A stretch of DNA of 64,000 nt from Palaemon carinicauda (Eukaryota; Arthropoda; Malacostraca; Decapoda; Palaemonidae), in assembly GCF_036898095.1 (NCBI RefSeq), contig NC_090761.1, forward strand, positions 43,134,946 through 43,198,945. The letters run 5' to 3'. Made by a program: the position numbers and the translations under genes. Position 1 is the stretch's first letter. The number at the start of each line of letters is the position of its first letter. The notes beneath the pieces are model-generated. The model made no database searches. It was not told the origin of the DNA and worked only from the letters and a program-made list of their open reading frames with translations. Shown here in pieces: positions 31,393 to 43,495 of this stretch.

Positions 31393-31621
31393 TCCCATAA
31401 CCTTTTTTTAACCTTTCTCTTGAATGCTTTTATTGTTGTTTTTATGGTTGTTACGGTAGGCTAAGAAGCCTTCCGCATCCTTTTGATTTGGCGGGTGGTC
31501 AATTCATTCTTGAGAAGCGCCTGGGTTAGAGGTTGTGTAGAGGTCCTTTAGTAGGGGTTGCAGCCCTATATACTTTAGCACCTTTGAGTTGATTCAGCCT
31601 CCAAGAGGAACGCTGCGCTCA

Positions 31622-31678
31622 GTAAGGAAGACGAACTTAAAAAAGAGGCAGAGTAACGGTTCAATTCGACTTCCTTAC
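31622..31678 (+). promoter_or_regulatory. Conserved 3' stem-loop, copy B
   Basis: GTAAGGAAGACG (31622-31633) pairs with CGACTTCCTTAC (31667-31678), one mismatch, loop of 33 nt containing AGGCAGAGTAA. It is shared by all four copies, downstream of the recombinase and upstream of the ICR. Confidence 0.6.
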
Positions 31679-31790
31679 CAGGTACTTATTATTTCATTGT
31701 TATTTGAGATAACTGTTATATGAAATATGGGATACTTAGCTATCCTTTAATCTTGTACACTGGTTTTCACCCACCCCCCTGGGTGTGAAT

Positions 31791-31882
31791 CAGCTACATG
31801 ATTATCGGGTAAGTTTAATATTGAAAAATGTTATTTTTATTAGTAAAATAAATTTTTGAATATACTTACCCGATAATCATGA
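31791..31882 (+). repeat. Internal complementary region, copy B
   Basis: CAGCTACATGATTATCGGGT to TATTGAAAAA is complementary to the left tip. The adjoining TGTTATTTTTATTAG to AATCATGATT is complementary to the right tip. The junction reads AAAAATGTTA on this strand, equal to TAACATTTTT on the other. Confidence 0.92.
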
Positions 31883-31925
31883 TTTAATCGACCCTCCCTT
31901 CCTCCCCATAGAGAACCAGTGGACC

Positions 31926-32119
31926 GAGGAAAAATTGAGGAGGTGTCAACAAGATGTACTATAGTACCTGGCCACAGGTGGTGCTGGTAAGTACACCCCC
32001 TTCTAGTATTGTGATAGCTGGCGTATCCCTCCATAGAATTCTGTCGGGCAACGGAGTTGACAGCTACATGATTATCGGGTAAGTATATTCAAAAATTTAT
32101 TTTACTAATAAAAATAACA
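31926..32119 (-). repeat. Right inverted terminal repeat, copy B
   Basis: Reverse complement of the left ITR with one mismatch, then the unique tip AAGTATATTCAAAAATTTAT and onward to AATAACA, matched by the second half of the ICR. Confidence 0.92.
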
Positions 32120-32239
32120 TTTTTCCTAACCTCATTAAAAATATTGAAGCATTTAAAACTTCACTATTTTATTGAGATTAGTAAAAATGTGCCATTAAGA
32201 GCCTTTTGTACATCGGGTTTTGCAGGTATATTATCGCAT

Positions 32240-34680
32240 AATAACTTTTTCTAGCTGCTGCTCTTGTTCCTTAAAAAGTGGGAATTAATCCTTTACTGTG
32301 GTCTAGTGTCATTTGATACAAGGGAAGACATGGCAATGCCCCTCAGAAAAAAATTCAATATGTATAACCTACTCTTTTTCCCGGACAAGGACGTCCGCAA
32401 ATATACATGGACTTCACCATGTGGCAATTACAAAAATCAAATAGATCACATAGCCATCAATAAAGAGAGAAGGAGGACTGAGAAATGTAAGAAGCTATAG
32501 AGGTGCAGATATAGGTGGTGATCACCAGCTCCTCATTCCCACACTAAAATTAAAACTGAAAGCACCCAAGAGAAATGTAGATAAAAAACCTAGGTTTGAT
32601 ACAACAAAGCTTCTAGAAGATGAGCACAGAGGAACCTTTGCAATTGAATACAGGCATTGATCTGCAGTCTTGGGCACTTTAAAAGACTAAGCAGGTAATT
32701 AACGAAGAATGGTGTGATGTTAAGAGCATATATTAGTCAGTTGGTAGTGAAGTTTTGGGACATGCAACTGCAAGGAGAAAACCATGGAAATCAAAGGATA
32801 CTTGGGATACTTTAAAAAAAAAAAGTACAAAGTGATTGTTGAAAGTTTTTGAGGAAGTAATGAAAATTACAAGGTAGAGCATGCCAAGTATTCCAGTATT
32901 AATAGTTAAGTCAAAAGAAAAGTCAGGGATGACTGGAGAGAATATTTAGACAGGAAAGCAGATGAGGCTGACAAAGTTATGAATTCAGGGAGTGGCTATG
33001 TTTTAAGAACTACTCTCAGAATTACTAATGAAATCTCTACTGGAGCAAACAAGCAGCATGTACCATCAAAAAGAGAGAGGGATCTGTTATAACAACAGAA
33101 GAAGAAGAAAGGTATCGTTGGATAGAACACTATAGTGACGCCCTGAATAGGAGATATGAAGGGAATAATTTGATTGATGTACCTGAAGCTGAAGAAGACC
33201 TTGATGCACTCATGAATGAATTCGGTGTGTTTGGAGTCTAGGCTATCATTAAAAACTAGAGATGGAAAGCCCTTCGATACGATAGAGTAACTGCGGAGAT
33301 ATTGGCCGCAAGATTCTTTTGTAGAATGGGGCGTGAAGAGGCAAAACATGAATGTGAGCTATGACTTGTTGAAAATGGCAATAAAAGCAGATCTGACTGA
33401 TTGCAATAATTACAGAGGCATCACACTGATGTCAGTTGTCCTGAAAATATATAGTATGCTCATTTAAGAGAGAGAGAGATTGATGAAAAGCTGAGAGATG
33501 AACACAGGACTTGGAAAAGATAGAAGTTGTACTGACCAAATATTAATTTTAGGACGTGGTACAGCAATGTGTAGAATATAGAAATCCACTTTAGATGGCA
33601 TTCGTGGACTATGAAGAAGTCTTTGATAGTGTTCACCAGCCAATTTTGTAGAGAGTTCTACGATATTATGGAGTTCCTCTTAAACATGTAAATTTGATTG
33701 TCTTTATGAGCTTAGCAAGTGCAAAGTTAATGTTAGTGGAGTCCTATTAAATAAATGAGTACTCCAAGGGAATGTGTTGTCACCTACGGTATATTGTTTA
33801 TCCTCCTCATGGATTTTGTAATGCATAGAACAGGTGAAGATGTGGAGAAAGATTGCACTGAATTGGTAACAGGAAATTAGCTGACCTAGAGTATGCTGAT
33901 TATGCTGTCCTTATTAGCAGAACACCACTGGACTTGCAAAGCTTGCTTACCAGGAAGCGTGAAATATCACGAGGTTGGGCTCAGGATAAATGGAAGAAAG
34001 ACAGAGATGATGAGAACTGAATATGCATTGGAAGAAGAAAGGATTAATGAGTTGGAATCATTTGAATATTTAGGGACTATGATCTCTAATACAGGATCTT
34101 TAAAATTTGAGTTTAATGAATGATTGAAAAAGCAAATCAGACAATGACTTGGTTAAGTAAAATTTGGAAATTAAATTACCTGAAATTACATATAAAAATC
34201 AGTCTATATGTCAGTTTAGTGTGATCGGTGTTGCTGTATGGACATGAGTCGTGGTATTACAATGAAACGTCTGCAACAGATTTTGTAGATTTGAGAACAA
34301 AGTCCTCAGAAGAATATTGGGAGTTAAATGGCTGGACAGAATTAGAAACAAAACTTTAAGAGATTATTCCAGTGCCTTATGTGGATGAGATCATGGTAAG
34401 TGACAGATTGAGATGATTTGGGCCTGCTCTTCGCACTCCCCGAGAGAGATTAGTTCACCAAATGTTCAACTGGGCTCCACAAGGGACTAGAAGAGTTGGA
34501 AGACCCAGGCCTGCATGTCTGAGGACTATGAAATGTGAAGTGGATGATAATTTGAGAAGTATTGATATAAAAGCTTAAGATAGAAACGACAGGTGAAATC
34601 TAACCGACGCCCTTTGCATCAATAGACATGGGAGGAGATGATAACATACTCTACTCCAATCTCCAAGTTGGGTCAAGTAG
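32240..34680 (+). mobile_element. Decayed APE-type LINE (family 3)
   Basis: Near 32370-32500 a frame reads DVRKYTWTSPCGNYKNQIDH, the end of an AP endonuclease domain (YTWTSP...QIDYI). A decayed linker follows. RT palm remnants lie at 33598-33930 (AFVDYEEVFDSVHQ, YYGVPLKHVNLIV, LADLEYADYAVLISRTPLDL). The catalytic motif reads YADY instead of YADD. Tail remnants include NKVLRRILGVKW near 34290. It is closely related to the fragment at 17530-18205. Many stops and frameshifts; no product is expected. Confidence 0.75.
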
Positions 34681-37600
34681 GCCTACATGTCTGTAGACAC
34701 TTGTATTTTGTAATTAAAACTATGCATATACCCTTAAACATCAGACAGTGAACAGTGTTTTATAATGTTAAACCCCACATTATGAAAATCACACTGTAAT
34801 GATGGATTTGTTGCAATATTGGCTAATAAAATGCTCTTTACCGTTAATGTTTCAGTTTTCACACTAGAACTCATTAAAGAAATTTATAGCCCTCTGTTTA
34901 ACATATTGAAAAATATGTAGAAACAGTGTAAATATTGAATTATGATGGAACAATGTACAGCAGTTATTGAAGGGAATGAAGTTGCTGAGAAGGTAGCCTA
35001 AGCTGCATCTTTTGTAATTAAGTCAAGTAGCATACCTGTTCCTGTCAGTAATTGTCAGCCTCTAACCCAGGTATAAACCTAGTTTTTGGGGAACTATAAA
35101 TATAGTAACAAATTGAAATAAGGTTAAACACATTATTTTATTGAGGTACTCTTCATCGAAATGAAAAAAAAAATGCCATCTTCAAAATAGCCCCTTTTGT
35201 TTGAATTGTGGGTATTTGATGAATAACCTACATGACCAAATCACAAAATGCTGTTTGGAGCAAATCAATATTTTTAAACAAAAGTTGTAATAATGCTTTT
35301 CCTCTCCCTACCTGAAAGTTTTCTCTCTATCTATTTCAATTTAATTCTTGAATATCTTAGGCTGGGTGTATTCTAGTGGTTTCTTAGGTTGTGTATTTTC
35401 AATACATTGTTGATAGTTCTGTGTTGAATGCTTTGCAAATGGTTAGCTCCAGTCCACAACAGCAGGAAAGTACTAAAATCCAGGATTTTGGGATATCTTG
35501 GTCTGAAGCATTTTTGGTTTATCATAAGGACTCGATCTTCTCTCTTCGCTGATTGTGTGAACTTTTCCATCAAAGCAATTTAATGTTGGTTTCAACTGAT
35601 TGGGGTAGCTTTCATTATCTTTAATGTCAGAGGGTTCTTTACCTTCTTAATTTTTCTTCATGTCCAAGATAGAACAGAGCAGAAAATTTGCAAAAATAAT
35701 TTTCTTTTTGACTGCAAAGTAATGATTTATTAGGGTATCAGTTTGGTAGTTAAGAAGTAGAAAGGGTTTTGTGTTGCCAATCATGTAGATCTGAAAATTT
35801 CTATGTCATGAAGGGATAAAACTTTATTTCATAACTATTTTCCTGTGAATAGGTAGGCGACTTTATGCGGAATCTCAAACCAAAACCTAAAACCTTTATA
35901 TTCCATAGGTGTTGAAATTTTGAAAATTTTTCCACTAGTATAAATCTTCGTGAAATGTCAGTAGAGCAGGGACATTTTTTAAATTGATATGGGGTAAAAA
36001 ATGTTTATGCAAATATGTATTTCTAATTCTTTAGTTAAAAAGCAGTAGATACTGTAGGTGACATCGTTGAGGGTCATGACACATTGTCCTTTAAGGGAAA
36101 ATTTTCATGTGGGTCTGCATTTTCTAAATTGTTCAATTTAAATTATTAAAATTAAATTAGGATTGCCGTATAAGCAAATTCTTGACACTTTTACCTTCTT
36201 TATAAAGCTTAGAATCGTTGGTGTACCTGAAATGCTTTGGGAATTTTGCCTAGCCTTAATATTGCGGAAATTTGCAATGAAATAAATCTGGATTTTAGTT
36301 CTTTTACATACTGTATGTATTTTGTCCTCTCTTAAGTTTCACATTCAATTTACCCACCAAAAAGCTTATTTATGAGGTTAGTAATGGTATTTTATTTTGT
36401 AATCAATGATTCTCAGCATAATTTTGAGGATTTTAAAAGTTGTCAAACTTCAAGCTCTATGCCACTTATAGTTTTTCTGTACAGATCAACTTTAGCTAAG
36501 CAGATAATTTTTTCCAGCTCAGGTCTCTCCTTCTCTTCTATGTGAGGATCTTTTGAAGTTGTGTGTAGTGTCGACTTGTTAAAAATTAATTGTCAATTTC
36601 TTGTTGGTGATCAGTGAGTCTTGCTACCTTGATATGGAAGCATATGAAAGTCATATAGGGTTAGTATTATACTGTATATGTTTTCGTGAATTGGCACGCT
36701 AAATTTCAAGTAGTGAACATTATTACAAGGCTATCTTTTGTTTCATGGTTTAAGCCATAGATTCTATTGTTGTAAGGAAAAATAGGAATTACTGTCGGAA
36801 AACTTTCTTCATACTTTTGGGAACTTTACCAGAAATCTCAATACAAGAACATTCAACTTACGGATTTTCAGAGGTATGAACCTGTGTGTGTAATATAGAA
36901 TTTTTTTTTTTCTTTTGAAAGTATTTTATGCAGAAATAGGTGTCAGAATTCATGAAAAAATGTGTGATTCAGCTTACTAGTATTAGGAAAACCACCCAAC
37001 TGAAAACAAGTGAGAGGTGCAGTTAAGGTTTGCGAGCTCAATGTCTATGCTTAGTCATATCAAACTTGAACATATTTTTACCTACGTAGGGACTTCGCTG
37101 TATTTGGCTTGTAAGAGCCCTGTGCTCTAGATGCTGGTGGTCCTGTGATTTGAAAGTCAAGTACACAGATGAGGCCATTTACCCAAAAATAAATTCCAAA
37201 GTTTACTGTTGTATTCTTTAGTTATTGAGTTTCCATGTTAATATTGCCTTTTCACGTTACTTTCCTAAGACTGTATTGGAGAACTTATTACACAGAAGAA
37301 GCTAAAATGATTTGGGAGTCCATGTGTAAGATGAATGTGTACTTCGGTCCGATCTGGCTATCTACTGGGAGAAGAAGCATAGGGTAGTCAGGGCAGTAGT
37401 CTTGTACATCTCTTCTCTTTTACCTGACTCAATCATGCACATGAAATGGAAAAAAATCTAGAGGCATCTTGGCTATTTGTGTGATCTTGTCTGCTTCTGG
37501 ACAGGGCTTTAGGTGTCATGAGTAATGAATCGTACTGAGGTTGCAAATAAGGCTAATCCATGACCTTTCTTCTTTTAAATTAAGGTAAAAGTTTTCTCAA

Positions 37601-38448
37601 ATTCAAATTATTGTTTTGATTTAACTGAATGTACAATTTCTTATACTTTGTTTTGCACTGTTTTAAATTGAATATGATTCATCTTGTTTAATTACTGCAA
37701 ATTATTGAACACTAATTTTATGTAGCATTAGCATCAAAAATATTTTCAGACTGTTCTTGGGTCCTGTAATTCACAATTAATGCATTACTGTACAAAATGT
37801 TTATAATAAAAAAAAAAAAGGACAAGGAAAGCATTCAAGGGCCTGGTAACTTTGGTTTATCAGAAAAAAATTCAGTCTTTAGTTACCAGGTGGGACAGGG
37901 GAAGGCCTTGGTGGGCTTTCCTTTTCCTTTTTATTTTAAAGAACTACTTATTTACACAGTCTTGGTATGCGTGTAACTTTATATGCTGCACTTCAAAACC
38001 AATTCATATGTTCAGGAAGAAGATCCATTTTAATTATCCAATATAAATTTGAGGCAGGAAAGTCCTTTTCAAGTTTCTTTTTCTTGTCTATGATTTTTCT
38101 TATATTGGAAGATTGAAAATCTAATTTTCTTGGCTTTTTCAAGTGCTGAGGTTTTGAAGTTTCAGTAAATAGGGTTAAAGAATTTGATAACATGATTTTC
38201 ATTGTCATTGTTGTGTAATCATATTTCAACAATCAAAACTGTTTTGTGTACGAAAACCTGTATCGTGTGGCATTTATTCTTCTACAATAAAATTTTTTAT
38301 TAATGAGTTTTGATTTTAATCCAGCCAAAATTTGCAAAACTATAAAGTCTCGAAGTAGATACAATAAACTAGAGTAGTTTTTAGTTTGAGACTAAGCTCT
38401 GTATTTCAGATTTAATCGAGGCTATAAATTTCTAGTTTCCATAAATAG
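34681..38448. other. AT-rich DNA, no gene seen
   Basis: About 3.8 kb without recognisable coding sequence, RNA gene or transposon terminus. It is strongly AT-rich with scattered poly-A and poly-T runs, and only short chance frames occur. It may be intron or intergenic DNA. Confidence 0.5.
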
Positions 38449-38673
38449 TACATACATATACCAAGGCACTTCCCCCAATTTTGTGGGGTAGCCGACATCA
38501 ACAAATGAAAAAACAAAAAAGGGAACTTCTACTCTCTACATTCCTCCCAGCCTAACAAGGGACTCAACCAAATTCAGCTGGTACTGCTAGGGTGCCACAG
38601 CCCAACCTCCCACATTATCCACCACAGATGAAGCTTCATAATGCTGAATCCCCTACTGCTGCTACCTCCGCGG

Positions 38674-40922
38674 TCATCTAAGGCATCGGAGGAAGCAGCA
38701 GGGCCTACCGGAACGGGTCACAATCGCTCGCCATTCATTCCTATTTCTAGCACGCTCTCTTGCCTCTCTCACATCTATCCTCCTATCACCCAGAGCTTCC
38801 TTCACTCCATCCATCCACCCAAACCTTGGCCTTCCTCTTGTACTTCTCCCATCAACTCTTGCATTCATCACCTTCTTTAGCAGACAGCCATTTTCCATTC
38901 TCTCAACATGGCCAAACCACCTCAACACATTCATTTCCACTCTAGGTGCTAACTCATTCCTTACACCCGTTCTCACTCTCACCACTTCGTTCCTAACCCT
39001 ATCTACTCGAGATACACCAGCCATACTCCTTAGACACTTCATCTCAAACACATTCAATTTCTGTCTCTCCATCACTTTCATTCCCCACAACTCCGATCCA
39101 TACATCACAGTTGGTACAATCACTTTCTCATATAGAACTCTCTTTACATTCATGCCCAACCCTCTATTTTTTACTACTCCCTTAACTGCCCCCAACACTT
39201 TGCAACCTTCATTCACTCCCTGACGTACATCTGCTTCCATTCCACCATTTGCTGCAACAACAGACCCCAAGTACTTAAACTGATCCACCTCCTCAAGTAA
39301 CTCTCCATTCAACCTTGCACCACCTTCCCTTCTCGTACATCTCATAACCTTACTCTTACCCACATTTACTCTCAACTTCCTTCTCTCACACACTTCCAAA
39401 TTCGGTCACTAATCGGCCAAGCTTCTCTTCTGTGTCTGCAACCAGTACAGTATCATCCGCAAACAACAACTGATTTACCTCCCATTCATGGTCATTCTCG
39501 TCTACCAGTTTTAATCCTCGTCCAAGCACTTGAGCATTCACCTCTCTCACCACTCCATCAACATACAAGTTAAACAACCACGGTGACATCACACATCCCT
39601 GTCTCAGCCCCACTCTCACCGGAAACCAATCACTCACTTCATTTCCTATCCTAACACATGCTTTACCACCTTTGTAGAAAATTTTCACTGCTTGCAGCAA
39701 CCTTCCACCAACTCCATATAACCTCATCACATTCCACATTGCTTCCCTATCAACTCTATCATACGCTTTCTCCAGATCCATAAACGTAACATACACCACC
39801 TTACCTTTTCCTAAATATTTCTCGCATATCTGCCTTACTGTAAAAATCTGATTCATACAACCCCTACCTCTTCTAAAACCACCCTGTATTTCTAAGATTG
39901 CATTCTCTGTTTTATCCTTGATCTTATTAATCATTACTCTACCATACACTTTTCCAGCTACGCTTAACAAACTAATACCTCTTGAATTACAACACTCATG
40001 CACATCTCCCTTACCCTTATATAGTGGTACAATACATGCACAAACCCAATCAATTGGTACCATCGACAACACAAAACACATATTAAACAATCTCACCAAC
40101 CATTCACGTACAGTCACACCCCCTTCCTTCAACATCTCGGCTCTCACACCATCCATACCAGACTCTTTTCCTACTCTCGTTTCATCTAGTGCTCTCCTCA
40201 CTTCATCTATTGTAATCTCTCTCTCATTCTCATCTCCCATCACTGGCACCTCAACACCTGCAACAGCAATTATATCTGCCTCCCTATTATCCTCAACATT
40301 CAGTAAACTTTCAAAATATTCCGCCCTTCTTTTCCTTGCTGCCTCTCCTTTTAACAACCTTCCATTTCCATCTTTCACTGTCTCTTCAATTTTTGAGCAA
40401 GCCTTCCTTACTCTCTTCACTTCTTTCCAAAAAAAACTAATTATTCTCTTCATATGAATGACCCAATCCCTGACCCCACCTCAGGTCAGCTGCCCTCTCT
40501 GCCTCACGTACCTTGCGCTTTACTTCCACATTTTTCTCTCTATATTTTTCATACTTCTCTATACTATTACTCTGCAGCCATTCTTCAAAAGCCCTCTTTT
40601 TCTCTTCCACTTTTACCTTCACTCCTTCATTCCACCATTCACTGTCCTTCCTCATGCTGCTTCCAACAACCTTCTTGCCACACACATCACTCACAATCCC
40701 AACAAAATTTTCTTTTACTAACTTCCACTCCTCCTCTAAATTGCCAGTTTCTCTTACTTTCACTTCGTCATATGTCATTTTCAACCTTTCCTGATATTTA
40801 CTTTTTACCCCCGGTTTTATTAGCTCTTCAACCCTCACTAGCTCCCTTTTACATCCACCTACTCTATTCCCCCACTCTTTTGCTACAACTAATTTTCCTT
40901 CCACCAAAAAATGATCAGACAT
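38674..40922 (-). pseudogene. LINE reverse transcriptase, copy 2, frameshifted but catalytic motif intact
   Basis: Three consecutive frames read 40922-40437, 40453-39386 and 39399-38674. They encode the endonuclease end (MSDHFLVEGKL), the linker, and then the RT with GGFRRGRGC, FMDLEKAYDRVDRE, GLRQGCVMSPWLFNLYVDG and FADDTVLVAD. The first break lies at a T-run expansion near 40431-40437. The second (after TEFGSV, stop at 39386) is shared with copy 1. The last frame continues CERRKLRVNVGKSKV to RWFGHVERM and a TRGRPRFGW motif. Confidence 0.87.
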
Positions 40923-41640
40923 ACCCGTTAGCCATACCCCTAAACACGTGCAAGTCTTTCAATCTTCCAAACATTCTTTTAGTTATCAACACATAATCCA
41001 TTAATGCCTTTTCTACTACTCTTCCATTTGCCACTCTTACCCATGTATACTTATTTTTATCTTTTTGAAAAAGCTATTACTTATCACCATCTCTTGCTCA
41101 ACACACATCTACCAGTGTCTCACCACTCTCATTTTCACCTGGTACGCCATACTTTCCAATGACACCTTCTACCTCGCCAGCGCCGACTCTAGCATTTAAG
41201 TCACCCATGACAACTACATAATTCCTTCTACACACCTAGTCAGTCAATTCATTCCAGAACTCATTCCGCTCTGCTTAACTTTTCTCACTACTTGGCCCAT
41301 ACGCACTGACAAACGCCTAACATTCCCTACCCAACCTAACCCTTGCCCACATTAACCTAGATGATATCTCCTACCATTCCACTACTTTACCTGTCATCCA
41401 TTCACTCAGTAATTAAGCCACACCCTCTCTCGCTCTTCCCCTTTCAATCCCAGACACTACCAGACATTAAAACCATACATTACTTCACCCTTTCCCTTTA
41501 TCTTAGTCTCACACAAGGCCAATACATCCATCCTTCTAAACATACTTGCAATTTCACATCTGTTACTCTATCATTCATCCACGCACATTCAAACACCCCA
41601 AAACTAGTGTGTGGGGAGCAGTCACTCTCCCCCCAACTCC
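40923..41640 (-). pseudogene. LINE endonuclease domain, copy 2, heavily broken
   Basis: Nucleotide sequence aligns by eye with the endonuclease region of LINE copy 1 (for example CATGGGTGACTTAAATGCTA in reverse complement near 41195-41215), but many indels and stops break every frame. No functional endonuclease is possible. Confidence 0.75.
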
Positions 41641-41757
41641 ATCTCTGTCAATATCTCACAGGATGTAGATACAGGAGAGGGGGTTCCCAGCCCCCTCGTC
41701 CCATCCCTTTCAGTCGCCTCTTACGACACACAGGGATAACGTTGGCGCTATTCTAAT

Positions 41758-42767
41758 TTTTTGTTGCCCCTGTGGCCAAAAAATTTGTGGCATCTTGTCT
41801 TGACAATAGGATTAGAGAAGGACAGTTTTCCAACATGAATTATTAAAGCAAAAGTGTACTTTGACCTTCGGTACATACTACTATAGCTCAAATTCCACCT
41901 GGAGGAGCACACTGGCATCCAAACTTCGACACAAGAGAAAAAAAACTATGGTTTGCAGTATTTTTTATTTTTGGAATATAGGTATTAAATTGTATAATGC
42001 TAATAAAAGTTAAGATTGTAAAATGTTTTATTTTAATCTTCATTAATCAACAATGCAAACAAATCCTAGTTTCGGTCTGTTTAGAGAGCAATAACGATGG
42101 TTACAAACTAATTAATACTCATTGTATTATAGCAATGAATAAATATCCTAAGATATCATACCCATATGAGAATGAGATTCCTTAGCTGTCAGTTTTGTGA
42201 TATCCCAGATAAATCCAATTTTAGAAAATATATGATTACTGGAAAACCGACCATGGCTTAGATTTAAATTGTGACCTTAGGTACATGAAATCAGTTAAGA
42301 TACGACCATTTCCTTGGATAAAGTTATTTTTATGGATTATTGTCCTGGTCTCCATGCAACCAATTTAGTGGCTTAATGTTGGCAAACATTAACGGGTCTC
42401 CTAGAGGAGGCAATCGGGTATAAAAAGTTACATTCTGAACAGGGAATAAGATATAGTAAATTGCAATTTCCAGACCAAATCTTGATCTAATTTTTTAATT
42501 CCCCACTATATTTGTTTTTTTCTAGAGGGTATGGCATCTAAAAACATACAGGACATAATAAACAGTATTTTAGAGTTTCATATCCAGCTACACCACATTT
42601 CAAAGTTTGGCTAATAGTAAGTGTTCATACGAAATTACAACCAATTAGGTATGACAGTATTGTTCATTCCTCTTGGATAAAACCCATGTAGTTTTGACAA
42701 ATGCATACCACCTAAAGCTAAAATGGCTGGAGCAGTTTCTTAATTGTATCAAATACTTGGGGTAAAA
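41758..42767. other. AT-rich spacer, no gene seen
   Basis: No coding sequence or repeat boundary was recognised between LINE copy 2 and DIRS copy C. Confidence 0.5.
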
Positions 42768-42960
42768 TGATATTTTAATTATAAAATAAATTTTTGAATA
42801 TACTTACCAGGTGAATATATAGCTGCAACTCTGTTACTCGACAGACAAACTCTACGGAAAAAACTCGCCAGCGATCGCTACACAGGTTGCGGGTGTGCCC
42901 AACAGCACCATCTGTCGACCAGATACCCAGCTCTTATGTAAACAAAGACTCAATTTTCTC
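42768..42960 (+). repeat. Element right ITR, copy C
   Basis: Inverted match to 49098-49269, with unique tip TGATATTTTAATTATAAAAT matched by the ICR. It differs from the other ITR mainly by ACTCGAC/GCTCGAC-type single changes and CAGCACC versus CAGCGCC. Confidence 0.88.
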
Positions 42961-43010
42961 CTCGTCCCACTGCGTCTCTATTGGGGAGGAAGGGAGGGTC
43001 ATTTAATTTA

Positions 43011-43100
43011 TATATTCACCGGGTAAGTATATTCAAAAATTTATTTTATAATTAAAATATCATTTTTAAATATTTAACTTAGCCGGGGAATATATAGCTG
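43011..43100 (-). repeat. Internal complementary region, copy C
   Basis: Read on the plus strand, AAGTATATTCAAAAATTTAT to AAAATATCA is complementary to the outer tip at 42768. TTTTTAAATATTTAACTTAG to ATATATAGCTG corresponds to the tip at 49269. Same design as in copies A, B and D. Confidence 0.87.
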
Positions 43101-43217
43101 ATTCACACCCAGGATGGTGGGTAGAGACCAGTAATATATGTTTACATTTTATGAGCTAAGAGTTTTTTATTTCATTTTAGAAGTTATCAAAATAACAAAA
43201 ACAAAATAAATAGGTAC

Positions 43218-43275
43218 CTGGTAAGGAAGTCGACTTGAACAATTACTCTGCCTTTTAAGTACGTCTTCCTTACGG
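43218..43275 (-). promoter_or_regulatory. Conserved 3' stem-loop, copy C
   Basis: GTAAGGAAGTCG near 43220 and CGTCTTCCTTAC near 43263-43274 form the same 12-bp stem with one mismatch as in the other copies, enclosing CTCTGCCT (complement of AGGCAGAG). Confidence 0.58.
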
Positions 43276-43495
43276 AGCCTCGCGATCCTCTTAGGATGCT
43301 GATCGACCCCTAGGAGCTGAAGTATCAAGGGTTGCAACCCATACAACAGGACCTCATCAAACCCCTAATCTAGGCGCTCTCAAGAAATGACTTTGACCAC
43401 CCGCCAAATCAACCAGGATGCGAAAGGCTTCTTAGCCTTCCGGACAACCCATAAAAAAAACAACATTTCAAGAGACAGATTAAAAGGATAAGGAA

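Larger units (their letters stand above)
25378..32119 (+). mobile_element. DIRS-type retrotransposon, copy B, all frames open
   Basis: Complete element of 6.74 kb. Gag, RT-RNase H and tyrosine recombinase frames all lack stops or frameshifts, and both ITRs and the ICR are present. The two ITRs differ by one base over the shared part (CAGCGCC versus CAGCACC), which suggests recent insertion. Lengths exceed copies A and D only in the variable proline-rich middle of gag. There is no target-site duplication. It is the best candidate in the window for an autonomous source, although activity cannot be shown from sequence. Confidence 0.94.
38449..41757 (-). mobile_element. APE-type non-LTR retrotransposon, LINE copy 2
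   Basis: Minus-strand, essentially full-length relative of LINE copy 1: 5' end near 41757 (GCGCCAACGTTATCCCTG) and 3' tail of TATG-type repeats near 38449-38461. The RT catalytic motif FADD is intact, but the endonuclease half is shattered by frameshifts and stops between 40920 and 41640. The pattern of damage is complementary to copy 1. Confidence 0.87.

Noticed and set aside
32264..32500. Small host gene
   Set aside because: The frame is the tail of a LINE endonuclease (YTWTSP, QIDH) with RT remnants downstream.
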